Positions 1-9,412 of a DNA stretch of 64,000 bases are shown piece by piece; position 1 is the first letter of the stretch; each line of letters opens with the position of its first letter. Under the pieces are notes generated by a model. It saw only the letters and a list, made by a program, of their open reading frames with translations, was not told the DNA's origin and did no database searches. The position numbers and the translations under genes are program-made. This DNA is from Streptomyces antimycoticus (GTDB lineage: Bacteria; Actinomycetota; Actinomycetes; Streptomycetales; Streptomycetaceae): assembly GCF_005405925.1 (NCBI RefSeq), contig NZ_BJHV01000001.1, forward strand, positions 2,852,001-2,916,000, read 5' to 3'.

Positions 1-219
1 AGGGTGGATGAACATGCCGGAGCGGGCGGCCCATTTGCCTTGCTGGAGCCCAAGGGGCGCCAGATGATGGCCTACGTAGAGATCCAGGACATCAGCAGAT
101 TGCTGACGGATCACAAAGCGGTCCGCACGCTTGAACAGCGCTACGGGATCATCAGGGCCCAGGCTCTCACTCCACGGGAGTCGCTGGAATTCATCGAGAA
201 ACTGCGGGGAGAAACGTGA
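1..219 (+). CDS. C-terminal fragment of an XRE-family regulator (DUF5753)
   Basis: Only the last 72 codons are in the window; the reading frame is open at base 1, so the true start lies upstream. The fragment contains the motif 'LLEPKGRQMMAYVE' and ends in 'LTPRESLEFIEKLRGET', which resembles the end of the DUF5753 ligand-sensing region of Streptomyces helix-turn-helix regulators. The N-terminal HTH itself cannot be seen. The stop overlaps the GTG start of the next gene (a DUF397 protein), and this regulator/DUF397 pairing is widespread and often multicopy in Streptomyces. The partner supports the family call more strongly than the fragment alone. Confidence 0.8.
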   Translation, partial: RVDEHAGAGGPFALLEPKGRQMMAYVEIQDISRLLTDHKAVRTLEQRYGIIRAQALTPRESLEFIEKLRGET

Positions 220-419
220 ACAACAACGACATCGAACTGTCGTGGTTCAAGAGCAGCTACAGCAGCGGTGAGGGCGGCATGTGCGTCGAGGTGGCCGCCA
301 CCGCCGACACCGTCCACGTACGGGACTCCAAGAACCTCCACGGATCACGACTCGCCTTCTCCATACGCCAGTGGGACGCGTTCATCGACCGTCTCACGGC
401 TGAAGAGTTCGGCGCGTAA
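216..419 (+). CDS. DUF397 small protein
   Basis: A 67-residue protein starting at GTG 216 and overlapping the upstream stop by 4 bases (GTGA), so it is translationally coupled to the XRE-type regulator. It carries the DUF397 signature: 'WFKSSYSSGEGGMCVEVA' at residues 10-27, then 'VHVRDSKN', and a C-terminal segment with 'WDAFID'. Members of this family pair with XRE/DUF5753 regulators, as BldB-like and WhiJ-associated proteins do in Streptomyces development. The specific function of this copy is unknown; a small modulator of the neighbouring DNA-binding protein is the likeliest role. Confidence 0.9.
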   Translation: MNNNDIELSWFKSSYSSGEGGMCVEVAATADTVHVRDSKNLHGSRLAFSIRQWDAFIDRLTAEEFGA

Positions 420-429
420 CCAGCCCGTT

Positions 430-457
430 CGGCCGCCCTGGGCAACCGGGGCGGCCG
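430..457 (+). terminator. Hairpin after the XRE/DUF397 pair
   Basis: Bases 430-438 (cggccgccc) pair perfectly with 449-457 (gggcggccg) around a 10-base loop, 11 bases after the DUF397 stop. A short 'ttgtt' follows rather than a long T tract. Position and strength suggest a transcription terminator. Confidence 0.6.
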
Positions 458-639
458 TTGTTCGCCGGTCCGTGCGCGCTGCTGCCGGACCTGAGCGGCG
501 AGCGGCGCGGCCGGAGAGGCCGAGGGCGGCGACCCCAGGCCCGGTGGTCCAGCGGCAATTACCGCACCCCACCCCCCAGCCGCATGGTTCACTGCCGACG
601 GACAACACCATCGACAGAACCGACGAAGGGGAGTCGCCC

Positions 640-2175
640 GTGGCGCACGAGATCGATCCATCCTTCCTCGCGCTGCCCCTGAGGGCGCTCGCCGATGCGG
701 CTCTCGCTCGGGCTCGCGCGCTGGGGGCCGCGCATGCCGACTTCCGGTTGGAGCGGGTGCGCAGTGCCGCCTGGCGGTTGCGGGATGGCAGGCCGTCCGG
801 GGCCTCGGACACCACCGACCTGGGGTATGCGGTACGGGTGGTGCACGGTGGGGCGTGGGGGTTCGCCTCGGGGGTGGACCTGAGCATGGACGCCGCCGCC
901 CGCGTCGCCTCGCAGGCGGTGGCGATGGCGAAGCTGTCGGCCAAGGTGATCGAGGCGGCCGGGTCCGATGAGCGCGTGGAGCTCGCGCCGGAGCCGGTGC
1001 ATGCCGACAAGACCTGGGTTTCGTCGTACGAGGTCAACCCGTTCGAGGTGCCGGACGCCGACAAGACCGGGCTGCTCGCCGAGTGGAGCGAGCGGCTGCT
1101 GCGGGCCGAGGGGGTCGCGCACGCGGACGCGTCGCTCCTCACCGTCCACGAGAACAAGTTCTACGCGGACACGGCGGGCACCACGACCACCCAGCAGCGC
1201 ATCCGGCTCCATCCACAGCTGACCGCCGTCGCGGTGGACCCGGCGAGCGGGGAGTTCGACTCGATGCGCACGCTGGCCCCGCCGGTCGGGCGCGGTTGGG
1301 AGTATCTGACCGGCGGGCCCGGGGCGGGCGGCTGGGACTGGGACGCGGAGTTGGCGGAGATCCCGGAACTGCTGGCCGAGAAGATGCGTGCGCCATCCGT
1401 CGAGGCCGGGTCGTACGACCTGGTGGTGCACCCGTCCAATCTATGGCTGACCATCCACGAGTCGATCGGCCACGCCACCGAGCTGGACCGCGCGCTCGGT
1501 TACGAGGCGGCGTACGCGGGCACCTCCTTCGCCACCTTCGATCAGCTCGGGTCGCTGAAGTACGGCTCCCAGGTCATGAACGTGACCGGGGACCGGACGG
1601 CCGAGCATGGGCTGGCCACCATCGGCTACGACGACGAGGGCGTGGCAGCGCAGTCCTGGGATCTGGTGAAGGACGGCACGCTCGTCGGGTATCAGCTGGA
1701 CCGCAGGATCGCCCGGCTGACCGGCTTCGAGCGGTCGAACGGCTGCGCGTTCGCCGACTCGCCGGGCCATGTGCCGGTGCAGCGGATGGCGAACGTATCG
1801 CTCCAGCCCGCCCCCGGCGGCCCCTCGACGGAGGCGCTGATCGGGGACGTCGAGAACGGTCTGTATCTGGTCGGCGACCGCTCCTGGTCGATCGATATGC
1901 AGCGGTACAACTTCCAGTTCACGGCGCAAAGGGCGTTCCGCATCAGGAACGGCGCTCTGGCCGGGCAGGTACGCGACTTCGCCTACCAGGCCACCACCAC
2001 CGACTTCTGGGGTTCGATGGCGGCCGTCGGCGGCCCGCAGACGTATGTCCTGGGCGGCGCCTTCAACTGCGGCAAGGCCCAGCCCGGGCAGATCGCGGCC
2101 GTCTCGCACGGCTGCCCGTCGGCGCTGTTCCGCGGCGTCAACATCCTCAACACCACCCAGGAGGCCGGACGATGA
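640..2175 (+). CDS. tldD: TldD family metalloprotease subunit
   Basis: A 511-residue protein of the TldD/PmbA family. Start GTG 640 follows a purine-rich 'gaagggga' and gives the N-terminus MAHEIDPSF; the open frame extends far upstream but without family similarity. The zinc-binding HExxxH motif is at about residues 273-278 (HESIGH) followed by 'ATELDR', as in TldD of E. coli. The C-terminal region has the conserved 'GGAFNCGKAQPGQ' segment. TldD forms a heterodimeric protease with TldE that cleaves unfolded peptides and, in some bacteria, leader peptides of RiPPs. The stop overlaps the tldE start (ATGA), so the subunits are co-translated. No RiPP precursor is visible nearby, so a general housekeeping role is inferred. 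Confidence 0.93.
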   Translation: MAHEIDPSFLALPLRALADAALARARALGAAHADFRLERVRSAAWRLRDGRPSGASDTTDLGYAVRVVHGGAWGFASGVDLSMDAAARVASQAVAMAKLSAKVIEAAGSDERVELAPEPVHADKTWVSSYEVNPFEVPDADKTGLLAEWSERLLRAEGVAHADASLLTVHENKFYADTAGTTTTQQRIRLHPQLTAVAVDPASGEFDSMRTLAPPVGRGWEYLTGGPGAGGWDWDAELAEIPELLAEKMRAPSVEAGSYDLVVHPSNLWLTIHESIGHATELDRALGYEAAYAGTSFATFDQLGSLKYGSQVMNVTGDRTAEHGLATIGYDDEGVAAQSWDLVKDGTLVGYQLDRRIARLTGFERSNGCAFADSPGHVPVQRMANVSLQPAPGGPSTEALIGDVENGLYLVGDRSWSIDMQRYNFQFTAQRAFRIRNGALAGQVRDFAYQATTTDFWGSMAAVGGPQTYVLGGAFNCGKAQPGQIAAVSHGCPSALFRGVNILNTTQEAGR

Positions 2176-3578
2176 GCAGCAAGCCGTATGAAATCGTCGA
2201 GCGCGCCCTGGAGCTGTCCCGCGCGGACGGCTGTGTGGTGATCGCCAACGAGACCTCGACGGCCAATCTGCGCTGGGCGCGCAACGCCCTGACGACCAAC
2301 GGGGTCACCCGCGGCCGCACCCTGACCGTCGTGGCCACCGTGAACGGCGGACAGGGCACCGCCTCGGGTGTGGTGTCCCGGTCCGCGGTCACCGCCGACG
2401 AGCTGGAGCCGCTGGTCCGGGCCGCCGAGGCGGCCGCGCGGGAGGCGGAGCCGGCCGAGGACGCCCAGCCGCTGGTGGAGCGGGATGCGGGTACGGCCGT
2501 CTCCTCCGGGTTCACCGACTCCCCCGCCGTGACCTCCTCCGAGGTGTTCGCCGACTTCGCCCCCGCCCTCGGCGAGTCCTTCGCCCGGGCCCGCGCGGGT
2601 GGCCGGGAGCTGTACGGCTTCGCCCACCATGAGCTGGTCTCCAGCTATCTGGGCACTTCCACCGGGCTGCGGCTGCGCCATGACCAGCCGACCGGCACGC
2701 TCGAGGTCAACGCGAAGTCCGCTGGTACCGGCAAGGCCGCACCGCGTTCGGCCTGGGCCGGGCGGGCCACCCGCGACTTCACCGATGTGGACCCGGCCGC
2801 GATCGACGCGGAGCTCGCCCGGCGGCTCGGCTGGGCCGAGCGGAGGATCGAGCTGCCGGCCGGCCGCTATGAGACGCTGCTGCCCCCGAGCGCCGTGGCC
2901 GATCTGCTGATCGACCAGCTGTGGTCCTCCTCAGCCCGGGACGCGGCGGAGGGCCGTACGGTCTTCAGCAAGCCGGGCGGTGGCACCCGGGTCGGCGAGA
3001 AGCTGTCCGAGCTGCCCCTCACGCTGCGCAGCGACCCGGCCGAGCCGGGGCTCGAGGCGGCGCCGTTCGTGATCACGCACTCGTCCGGGGACGACGCCTC
3101 GGTCTTCGACAACGGTCTGCCGCTGTCCGCCACCGACTGGATCCGCGACGGCGTACTCCAGCAGCTGATCACCACCCGGCACACGGCCAGTCTCACCGGG
3201 CTGCCCCTCGCTCCCCCCGTCGACAACCTGATCGCGGACGCGGGCGGCACCCGCTCGCTGGCGGAGATGGTCGCCTCGACCGAACGGGGGCTGCTGCTGA
3301 CCTGCCTGTGGTACATCCGCGAGGTCGACCCGGCGACGCTGCTGCTCACCGGCCTGACCAGGGACGGCGTCTATCTCGTGGAGAACGGCGAGGTGGTCGG
3401 CGAGGTGAACAATTTCCGGTTCAATGAATCGCCGGTGGATCTGCTCGCCCGCGCCACCGAGGCGGGCCGCACCGAGCGGACGCTGGCGCGGGAGTGGAGC
3501 GACTACTTCAACCGCGCCGCGGTGCCCGCGCTGCGCATCCCGGACTTCAATATGAGCTCGGTCAGCAAGGGGGTGTGA
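2172..3578 (+). CDS. tldE: TldE/PmbA family non-catalytic protease partner
   Basis: A 468-residue protein starting at ATG 2172 inside the TldD stop (ATGA overlap). It has the TldE/PmbA layout but no HExxxH, as expected of the non-catalytic partner. The N-terminus carries 'RALELSRADGCVVIANET', and the C-terminus contains 'RDGVYLVENGEVVGEVNNFRF', a typical PmbA segment. It should form the barrel-like heterodimer with TldD. The 67-base gap to tyrS means tyrS may have its own signals. Confidence 0.92.
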   Translation: MSSKPYEIVERALELSRADGCVVIANETSTANLRWARNALTTNGVTRGRTLTVVATVNGGQGTASGVVSRSAVTADELEPLVRAAEAAAREAEPAEDAQPLVERDAGTAVSSGFTDSPAVTSSEVFADFAPALGESFARARAGGRELYGFAHHELVSSYLGTSTGLRLRHDQPTGTLEVNAKSAGTGKAAPRSAWAGRATRDFTDVDPAAIDAELARRLGWAERRIELPAGRYETLLPPSAVADLLIDQLWSSSARDAAEGRTVFSKPGGGTRVGEKLSELPLTLRSDPAEPGLEAAPFVITHSSGDDASVFDNGLPLSATDWIRDGVLQQLITTRHTASLTGLPLAPPVDNLIADAGGTRSLAEMVASTERGLLLTCLWYIREVDPATLLLTGLTRDGVYLVENGEVVGEVNNFRFNESPVDLLARATEAGRTERTLAREWSDYFNRAAVPALRIPDFNMSSVSKGV

Positions 3579-3645
3579 ACGAGCCGAATAGACTGGTCCA
3601 CGCCCGATCTGATCCGTATCCGTTTCGTCTATCCCCAGGAACGCC

Positions 3646-5064
3646 ATGACACGCCTCGGCGAATCCGTCGCCCGCGCCACCGAGCTCCTCTCCCAGGACC
3701 TCTCCTCCGACAAGACCGTCGAGCAGCTGCTCGAGGAGACGGGCTCGCGGCGCTCTATCGATCTGACGGACCTGTCGCCGACGGAGCAGGCCGAGCTGAT
3801 CGCGTCCCGTACGGTCGAGATCCTGCCCGGCGTGGCGGAGCTGGCCAAGCGGATCGAGGAGCGCCGCGGCGCGGGCCAGGGCCTGGCCATCAAGCTGGGC
3901 ATCGACCCGACGGCCGCCGATGTGCATCTCGGCCATGTGGTGCCGATGATCATCCTCAGCCGCTTCCAGCGCATGGGGCATGACGTCACCCTGCTGATCG
4001 GCGACTTCACGGCCAAGATCGGCGACCCGTCGGGCCGTACCGCGGAGCGCCCGCCGCTGACCGACGAGGACATCGCCCGGAACCTCGCGGGCTACCAGGA
4101 CCAGGTCCGGCCCTTCTTCGACTTCGAGAAGGTCAGCTTCCGGCAGAACAGCGAGTGGCTGGCGCCGTACACCTTCCCCGAGCTGCTGGGGCTGCTCTCC
4201 CAGGTGCCGGTCTCCCAGCTGCTGCAGCGCGAGGACTTCCGCAGCCGGCTGGCCGCCGGCTCGGGGCTCACCATGTCCGAGCTGCTCTACCCGATCGCGC
4301 AGGCCCTCGACTCGGTGGCGCTGGAGTGCGATGTGGAGCTGGGCGGCGCGGATCAGCTGCTCAATCTGCAGATGGGCCGCAAGCTGATGGAGCTGCGCGG
4401 GCAGCGGCCGCAGCTGGTGGTCACGATGCCGCTGATCGAGGGCACGGACGGCACCGGCGCCAAGATGTCCAAGTCCAAGGGCAACTACGTCGCGCTGTCC
4501 GCGACCGCCGACGATGTCTTCGGCAAGATCATGTCGATTCCGGACCGGCTGATGAAGCCGTACCTGGAGGCATGGACCGAGTGGACGGACGCGGAGATCG
4601 CCGCCACGACCGCCCGGGTGGAGGAGCGGTCGCTGCACCCGATGGATCTGAAGAAGGTCCTGGCCGGTGAGGTCGTGGCGGCGCTGTACGGCGTCGAGAA
4701 GGCGATGGCGGCCCGTGCGGGCTTCGTCGCCCAGTTCTCCAAGAAGAGCTTCACCGACGTCGAGACCCTGCCGGTGGTCGACGCCGGGGAGCACGGCGCC
4801 GAGTCCATCGCGACCGTGCTGAGCAAGGTGCTGGAGTTCCAGCCCAGCGCCTCGGCCGCCCGCCGGGTCGCCAAGCAGAACGGTCTGCGGTTGGTGATCG
4901 AGACCGAGGGCGGCCAGGAGTCGGTGGTGCTGCCCGAGGCCCAGGCGGTGCGCCCGCTGGCCGAGGTGGTCGCGGAGACCCTGGAGTCGGCCGGGGTGAC
5001 GGCGGGCTCCGGCACGGTCTACCTCAAGGCCGGGCGGAAGATCGCCCAGGTGAGCGGGGTATAA
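3646..5064 (+). CDS. tyrS: Tyrosine--tRNA ligase
   Basis: A 472-residue class I aminoacyl-tRNA synthetase charging tRNA-Tyr. The HIGH-type ATP motif is HLGH at residues 94-97 and the second signature is KMSKS at 273-277. The tyrosine-binding core lies between them ('GGADQLLNLQMGRKL'). The C-terminal 70 residues resemble an S4 RNA-binding domain ('SASAARRVAKQNGLRL...VYLKAGRKIAQV'). The ATG at 3646 follows 'ccaggaacgcc', a plausible ribosome site. No T-box leader is evident in the short upstream gap. A hairpin at 5077-5105 follows the stop. Confidence 0.97.
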   Translation: MTRLGESVARATELLSQDLSSDKTVEQLLEETGSRRSIDLTDLSPTEQAELIASRTVEILPGVAELAKRIEERRGAGQGLAIKLGIDPTAADVHLGHVVPMIILSRFQRMGHDVTLLIGDFTAKIGDPSGRTAERPPLTDEDIARNLAGYQDQVRPFFDFEKVSFRQNSEWLAPYTFPELLGLLSQVPVSQLLQREDFRSRLAAGSGLTMSELLYPIAQALDSVALECDVELGGADQLLNLQMGRKLMELRGQRPQLVVTMPLIEGTDGTGAKMSKSKGNYVALSATADDVFGKIMSIPDRLMKPYLEAWTEWTDAEIAATTARVEERSLHPMDLKKVLAGEVVAALYGVEKAMAARAGFVAQFSKKSFTDVETLPVVDAGEHGAESIATVLSKVLEFQPSASAARRVAKQNGLRLVIETEGGQESVVLPEAQAVRPLAEVVAETLESAGVTAGSGTVYLKAGRKIAQVSGV

Positions 5065-5076
5065 CTCGCGCGCCCC

Positions 5077-5105
5077 GGTGGGCGGAGTGTAGTAACCCGC
5101 CCACC
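5077..5105 (+). terminator. Hairpin after tyrS
   Basis: A 9-bp perfect stem (5077-5085 ggtgggcgg with 5097-5105 ccgcccacc) with an 11-base loop lies 12 bases after the tyrS stop. There is no T tract. The rest of 5106-5304 is GC-rich with short 'gcacccgggc'-like repeats and no convincing gene. Confidence 0.55.
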
Positions 5106-5304
5106 TCACCGCTGGACGCTGGACGAAAGCGGCGGCCGGTGCGCGTCCACCACGCGCACCGCGCCGCCGTCGCATCGGCACCCGGGCGGCCCGCCATCGG
5201 CGCCGTATCGGCACCCCGGAACCCGGGCACCCGGGCACCGCCGTCGCGTCGGCACTCCCGGGCGCGGCCCGCCGCGTTGCCGGAGGCCACCGCTCATGGT
5301 CCGC

Positions 5305-5595
5305 TCAGGTCCTCGTCACACCACGTCTGTGCCCGCCGCCGCGGATGGAGTGCCACAGCGGGGTGCCCAGGGCCACGATCGCCACCGCAAACCCCAGCTG
5401 CAGCAGATGCCGGATCCAGTCGAAGCCCCCGGTGGTCCTGACCCCGATCCAGCCGGCCACCGCGTTCCCCAGCATGCCGCCGAGGATGCCGTAAATGCAG
5501 GTCAGCCAGAGCGGAATGGCCTGTTTGCCGGGCAGAATCGCCCTGGCGATCACACCTAGGATCAAACCCACGACGATCGCCCATAGCCAGTTCAT
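5305..5595 (-). CDS. GlsB/YeaQ/YmgE family membrane protein
   Basis: A 96-residue hydrophobic protein with start ATG at 5595 (MNWLWAIVVG). It shows the GlsB/YeaQ pattern: an N-terminal membrane helix 'WAIVVGLILGVIARAILPG', a second glycine-rich helix 'CIYGILGGMLGNAVAGWIG', and a third, 'LLQLGFAVAIVALGTPLW'. The family is associated with general and envelope stress (transglycosylase-associated proteins), but its molecular function is not settled. It is convergent with tyrS and divergent from the DUF3099 gene. A longer in-frame extension upstream of 5595 lacks similarity to the family and was excluded. Confidence 0.88.
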   Translation of the reverse strand: MNWLWAIVVGLILGVIARAILPGKQAIPLWLTCIYGILGGMLGNAVAGWIGVRTTGGFDWIRHLLQLGFAVAIVALGTPLWHSIRGGGHRRGVTRT

Positions 5596-5818
5596 GTCGC
5601 CTCCCTGACACGCGGCGAAGGGATGCACGGGAGATGCACATCTCCTCCAGTGTTCGGCCACTTCGGATACGGCGCACGCCGGAGGGGCGGTACGCCTTCC
5701 GGCGCACCTCGGACGGCACCCGTCAGGGCGCCCCGGTCTCGAACCGACAGCAGACGCGGCGTAACGTTGAGTACGTCCCAGAGCGGGGGAAGCCTGCTCG
5801 GCGATCAGGTGGTGGAAC

Positions 5819-6211
5819 GTGATGCGGAAGCATGGCGATGCGGAGGTCTTCCGGATCACCGGAGCCCGGCAGGGGCTGGCCGATGACGTCCGCGGCCGAC
5901 AGCGCCGCTATGTGATCTCGATGTCGGTGCGGACCCTCGCGGTCGTGCTGGCGGCGGTGTTGTGGAACGTGGAGCGCCACGTGGCCATGGTCGCCCTGGT
6001 GCTGGGCGTGGTGCTGCCCTACGTCGCGGTGGTGATCGCCAACGCGGGCCGGGAGAACACCACTTCGCTGCCCACCACCTTCATCCCGACCCCGCCCCGC
6101 CCGATGCTGATCGCCGGGCGCGGTGAGGAGCCGACCGATTCCCGCCGGGCGGAATCCGTCCCGGAGGACGTCGGACATATCAGCGAGCCTGGACGGGGCG
6201 AGCGTGGCTGA
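5819..6211 (+). CDS. DUF3099 small membrane protein
   Basis: A 130-residue protein starting at tandem GTG/ATG codons (5819/5822). The first 35 residues contain 'VFRITGARQGLADDVRGRQRRYVISM', matching the start of DUF3099 proteins. Two membrane segments follow ('VRTLAVVLAAVLWNVE' and 'VAMVALVLGVVLPYVAVVIAN'), then a polar 50-residue tail. Function unknown; the family is confined to actinobacteria. The gene is monocistronic by spacing. Confidence 0.85.
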   Translation: MMRKHGDAEVFRITGARQGLADDVRGRQRRYVISMSVRTLAVVLAAVLWNVERHVAMVALVLGVVLPYVAVVIANAGRENTTSLPTTFIPTPPRPMLIAGRGEEPTDSRRAESVPEDVGHISEPGRGERG

Positions 6212-6404
6212 CCTGCCACGTTTCCGTAAGCTCAAGAAAACCTCAGATCAATAGTGCAGTACCGGTGCACCGGGCCCTATCCCTCGTGACATACTGCGTA
6301 CGCGCTCCGCATCCCCCGTCGGAGCGACGGACCGACGCCGGGCGGCTCCCCCCGTGGCTGCCCGGCGTCGCCATGTCCGCCGGGCCTTCCGTAGAGTCTG
6401 CGGT

Positions 6405-6641
6405 GTGAACACCCGCGAGACCACCGCCGAGACCGACACCGTGATCTGCTCCGCCAAGGGCTGCCGCGCGCCCGCCGTATGGGTGCTGGCCTGGAACAAT
6501 CCCAAGCTTCACACCCCGGAGCGGCGCAAGACCTGGCTGGCCTGCGAGGAACACCGCGAGTATCTGTCGGAGTTCCTCGGGATGCGGGGCTTCCTCAAGG
6601 ACGTGGTGACGCTGGCGGAGTGGTCGGCCACCGAAGACTGA
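6405..6641 (+). CDS. Conserved actinobacterial 78-aa protein of unknown function
   Basis: GTG 6405 gives MNTRETTAETDTVICSAKGC. The 78-residue product has one 'CSAKGC' pair near residue 15 and a second 'ACEEHREYLSEFL' Cys/His segment, suggesting a small metal-binding fold. Highly similar proteins occur at this locus in other streptomycetes to my knowledge. It is convergent with moaA; the 56 bases between them are a cccccga simple repeat. No function can be assigned. Confidence 0.8.
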   Translation: MNTRETTAETDTVICSAKGCRAPAVWVLAWNNPKLHTPERRKTWLACEEHREYLSEFLGMRGFLKDVVTLAEWSATED

Positions 6642-6697
6642 TCACGACCCCTCGCCCCCGCGACCCCCGACCCCCGACCCCCGACCCCCGCGAACCG

Positions 6698-7687
6698 TCA
6701 GCCGCCGATCGCCGACATCGGGCGGTCGGGCTGGAGGAACGACGGGTCGTCGAGCCCGGATCCGGCCTTCTTGCCCCACATCGCCAGCCGCCACAGCCGG
6801 GCGATCTCCTCGTCCGGAGCCCCGGAGCGCAGCGCTCCGCGCAGATCGGACTCCTCGCGCGCGAACAGACAGGTGCGCACCTGTCCGTCGGCGGTGAGCC
6901 GGGTGCGGTCGCAGGCGCGGCAGAAGGGGCGGGTGACCGAGGCGATGACGCCGACCCGGGCCGGGCCGCCGTCGACCAGCCAGCGCTCGGCGGGCGCGGA
7001 GCCGCGCTCGTCCTCGCCTTCGGCGGTGAGGGTGAAGCGGGTGCGCAGGCTCGTCAGGATGTCCCCGGCGGTGATCATGCCGTCGCGCTTCCAGCCGTGC
7101 TGGGCGTCGAGCGGCATCTGCTCGATGAAGCGGAGCTCATAGTCGTTTTCCAGGGCCCAGGCGAGCAGATCGGGCGCCTCGTCGTCGTTGAGCCCGGGCA
7201 TCAGCACGGTGTTGACCTTCACCGGGGTCAGCCCGGCGGTGCGCGCCGCGTCGAGGCCGCGCAGCACATCGTCATGGCGCTTGCGCCGGGTCAGGGCCTG
7301 GAAGACCTCCGGGCGCAGGGTGTCGAGCGAGACATTGACCCGGTCCAGGCCGGCGTCGCGCAGGGCCTGGGCGGTGCGCTCCAGCCCGATGCCGTTGGTG
7401 GTGAGCGACATCTGGGGGCGCGGGGTGAGGGCCGCGCAGCGCTCGACGATGCCCACCAGACCGGGGCGCAGCAGTGGCTCACCGCCCGTGAAGCGGACCT
7501 CGGTGACCCCGAGGTCGGTGACGGCGATCCCGATCAGCCGCACTATCTCGTCGTCGGTGAGCAGATCGGGTTTGGCGAGCCACTGCAGGCCCTCTTCCGG
7601 CATGCAATAGGTGCAGCGCAGATTGCAGCGGTCGGTCAAGGAGACCCGAAGGTCGGTGGCTACGCGACCATAGGTGTCGATCAGCAT
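6698..7687 (-). CDS. moaA: GTP 3',8-cyclase MoaA
   Basis: A 329-residue radical SAM enzyme that converts GTP to 3',8-cyclo-7,8-dihydro-GTP, the first step of molybdenum cofactor synthesis. The SAM-binding cluster motif CNLRCTYC places cysteines at residues 21, 25 and 28. The C-terminal second cluster is visible as 'FCRACDRTRL...VRTCLF', and the protein ends in the Gly-Gly dipeptide typical of MoaA. Start ATG 7687. No other Moco gene is adjacent, so its partner MoaC must be elsewhere. No Moco riboswitch was recognised in the 105-base gap upstream. Confidence 0.97.
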   Translation of the reverse strand: MLIDTYGRVATDLRVSLTDRCNLRCTYCMPEEGLQWLAKPDLLTDDEIVRLIGIAVTDLGVTEVRFTGGEPLLRPGLVGIVERCAALTPRPQMSLTTNGIGLERTAQALRDAGLDRVNVSLDTLRPEVFQALTRRKRHDDVLRGLDAARTAGLTPVKVNTVLMPGLNDDEAPDLLAWALENDYELRFIEQMPLDAQHGWKRDGMITAGDILTSLRTRFTLTAEGEDERGSAPAERWLVDGGPARVGVIASVTRPFCRACDRTRLTADGQVRTCLFAREESDLRGALRSGAPDEEIARLWRLAMWGKKAGSGLDDPSFLQPDRPMSAIGG

Positions 7688-7792
7688 GGTGGCGGCCCCT
7701 CCACGGTTGATGTCGCGTGCACTGTGGTCAATTGTCCCGCAGCGTACGCGACGGGTGTGACAGGGAGGGGCCGCGCGGGTGGTTGGGGCAGG

Positions 7793-9412
7793 TCAGTGGG
7801 CGCCGTGGCCGGTGAGCGAGCGGACCTCCAGCTCGGCGTACTTGTCCTTGTCCGGCTGCTCCTTGGAGACGAGGGTGCCCAGCCAGCCGAGCAGGAAGCC
7901 CAGCGGGATGGAGATCAGTCCGGGGTTCTCCAGCGGGAACCAGTGGAAGTCCACGTCCGGGAACATCGAGGTCTCCTTGCCCGAGACGACGGGCGAGAAG
8001 AGCACCAGGAAGACCGAGGAGATCAGTCCGCCGTAGATGGACCACAGCGCCCCCTGGGTGGTGAAGCGCTTCCAGAACAGGCTGTAGAGGATGGTCGGGA
8101 GGTTGGCGGAGGCGGCGACCGCGAAGGCGAGCGCCACGAGTCCGGCGACGTTGAGATCTCGTGCGAACACCCCGAGCACGACGGCGACGGTGCCGATGCC
8201 GACGGTGGCCCAGCGCGCCGCCGAGATCTCCTCCTTCTGGGTCGCCTTGCCCTTACGGATGACATTGGCGTACAGGTCGTGGGCGAAGGAGGACGAGGAG
8301 GCGAGGGTGAGCCCGGCGACCACGGCGAGGATCGTCGCGAACGCCACCGCGGAGATCACCGCGAGCAGGATGGCGCCGCCCGTGGAGTCCGCTCCGCCGC
8401 CGATCTCCTCGGCGAGCAGCGGGGCCGCGGTGTTGCCGGATTTGTTGGAGGCGATGATGGCGTCGTGGTCGAGCAGGGCGGCGGCGCCGAAGCCCAGCGC
8501 GATGGTCATCAGGTAGAAGACGCCGATGATGCCGATGGCCCAGTTGACCGACTTACGGGCGGCCTGGGCGGTGGGCACGGTGTAGAAGCGGATCAGGATG
8601 TGCGGCAGCCCCGCGGTGCCCAGGACCAGGGCGATGCCGAGGGAGATGAAGTCGAGCTTGGTGGTGGCGTTGAGCCCGTACTTCAGCCCCGGCTCCAGGA
8701 ACGACTCTCCGATTCCGCTGTTCTTGGCCGCCTCGCCCAGCAGGTCGGAGATGTTGAAGTTGAACTTCAGCAGCACCAGGAAGGTGATCAGCAGGGTGCC
8801 CGCGATCAGCAGCACGGCCTTGACCATCTGCACCCAGGTGGTGCCCTTCATGCCGCCGATGGTGACGTAGAGCATCATCACGACGCCCACGAGGACGACG
8901 ATGAGGATCTTCCCGGCCTCGCTGGTGATGCCCAGCAGCAGGGAGACCAGCACACCGGCGCCCGCCATCTGGGCCAGCAGATAGAAGATCGAGACGACGA
9001 TGGTGGAGACGCCCGCGGCGGTGCGCACCGGGCGCTGGCGCATCCGGTAGGCGAGGACGTCGCCCATTGTGTAGCGCCCGGAGTTGCGCAGCGGCTCGGC
9101 GACCAGCAGCAGGGCGACCAGCCAGGCGACGAGGAATCCGATCGAGTACAGGAAGCCGTCGTAGCCGGAGAGCGCGATGGCGCCGGCGATGCCGAGGAAG
9201 GACGCGGCGGACATGTAGTCGCCGGAGATGGCGAGGCCGTTCTGGAAGCCGGAGAACTGGCGGCCGCCGGCGTAGAAGTCGTTGGCGTCCTTGGTCTGCC
9301 GGCCCGCCCAGATGGTGATGCCGAGGGTCGCCAGGACGAAGACCGCGAAGAGCGTGATGATCAGTGGCCGGTTGTCCGAGGCGCTCTCGGCCGCGAGCAG
9401 ATGGGGGCTCAT
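7793..9412 (-). CDS. Sodium/solute symporter, acetate (ActP-like) family
   Basis: A 539-residue polytopic membrane protein of the SSS family, with about 13 hydrophobic segments. The start ATG at 9412 overlaps the stop of the upstream DUF485 gene (ATGA), so a longer upstream frame is rejected. Family signatures are 'GRQTKDANDFYAGGRQ' near the N-terminus, 'SGDYMSAASFLG', and 'GGMKGTTWVQMVKAVLL'. The DUF485 + ActP-like arrangement is the standard layout of acetate/pyruvate-type monocarboxylate uptake operons. The substrate is inferred from that context, not from residues. Confidence 0.93.
   Translation of the reverse strand: MSPHLLAAESASDNRPLIITLFAVFVLATLGITIWAGRQTKDANDFYAGGRQFSGFQNGLAISGDYMSAASFLGIAGAIALSGYDGFLYSIGFLVAWLVALLLVAEPLRNSGRYTMGDVLAYRMRQRPVRTAAGVSTIVVSIFYLLAQMAGAGVLVSLLLGITSEAGKILIVVLVGVVMMLYVTIGGMKGTTWVQMVKAVLLIAGTLLITFLVLLKFNFNISDLLGEAAKNSGIGESFLEPGLKYGLNATTKLDFISLGIALVLGTAGLPHILIRFYTVPTAQAARKSVNWAIGIIGVFYLMTIALGFGAAALLDHDAIIASNKSGNTAAPLLAEEIGGGADSTGGAILLAVISAVAFATILAVVAGLTLASSSSFAHDLYANVIRKGKATQKEEISAARWATVGIGTVAVVLGVFARDLNVAGLVALAFAVAASANLPTILYSLFWKRFTTQGALWSIYGGLISSVFLVLFSPVVSGKETSMFPDVDFHWFPLENPGLISIPLGFLLGWLGTLVSKEQPDKDKYAELEVRSLTGHGAH

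Noticed and set aside
1083..3578. A continuous 831-codon frame across tldD and tldE.
   Set aside because: Its first two thirds lie in the wrong frame of tldD with Arg/Gly-rich composition; only the tldE part is real.
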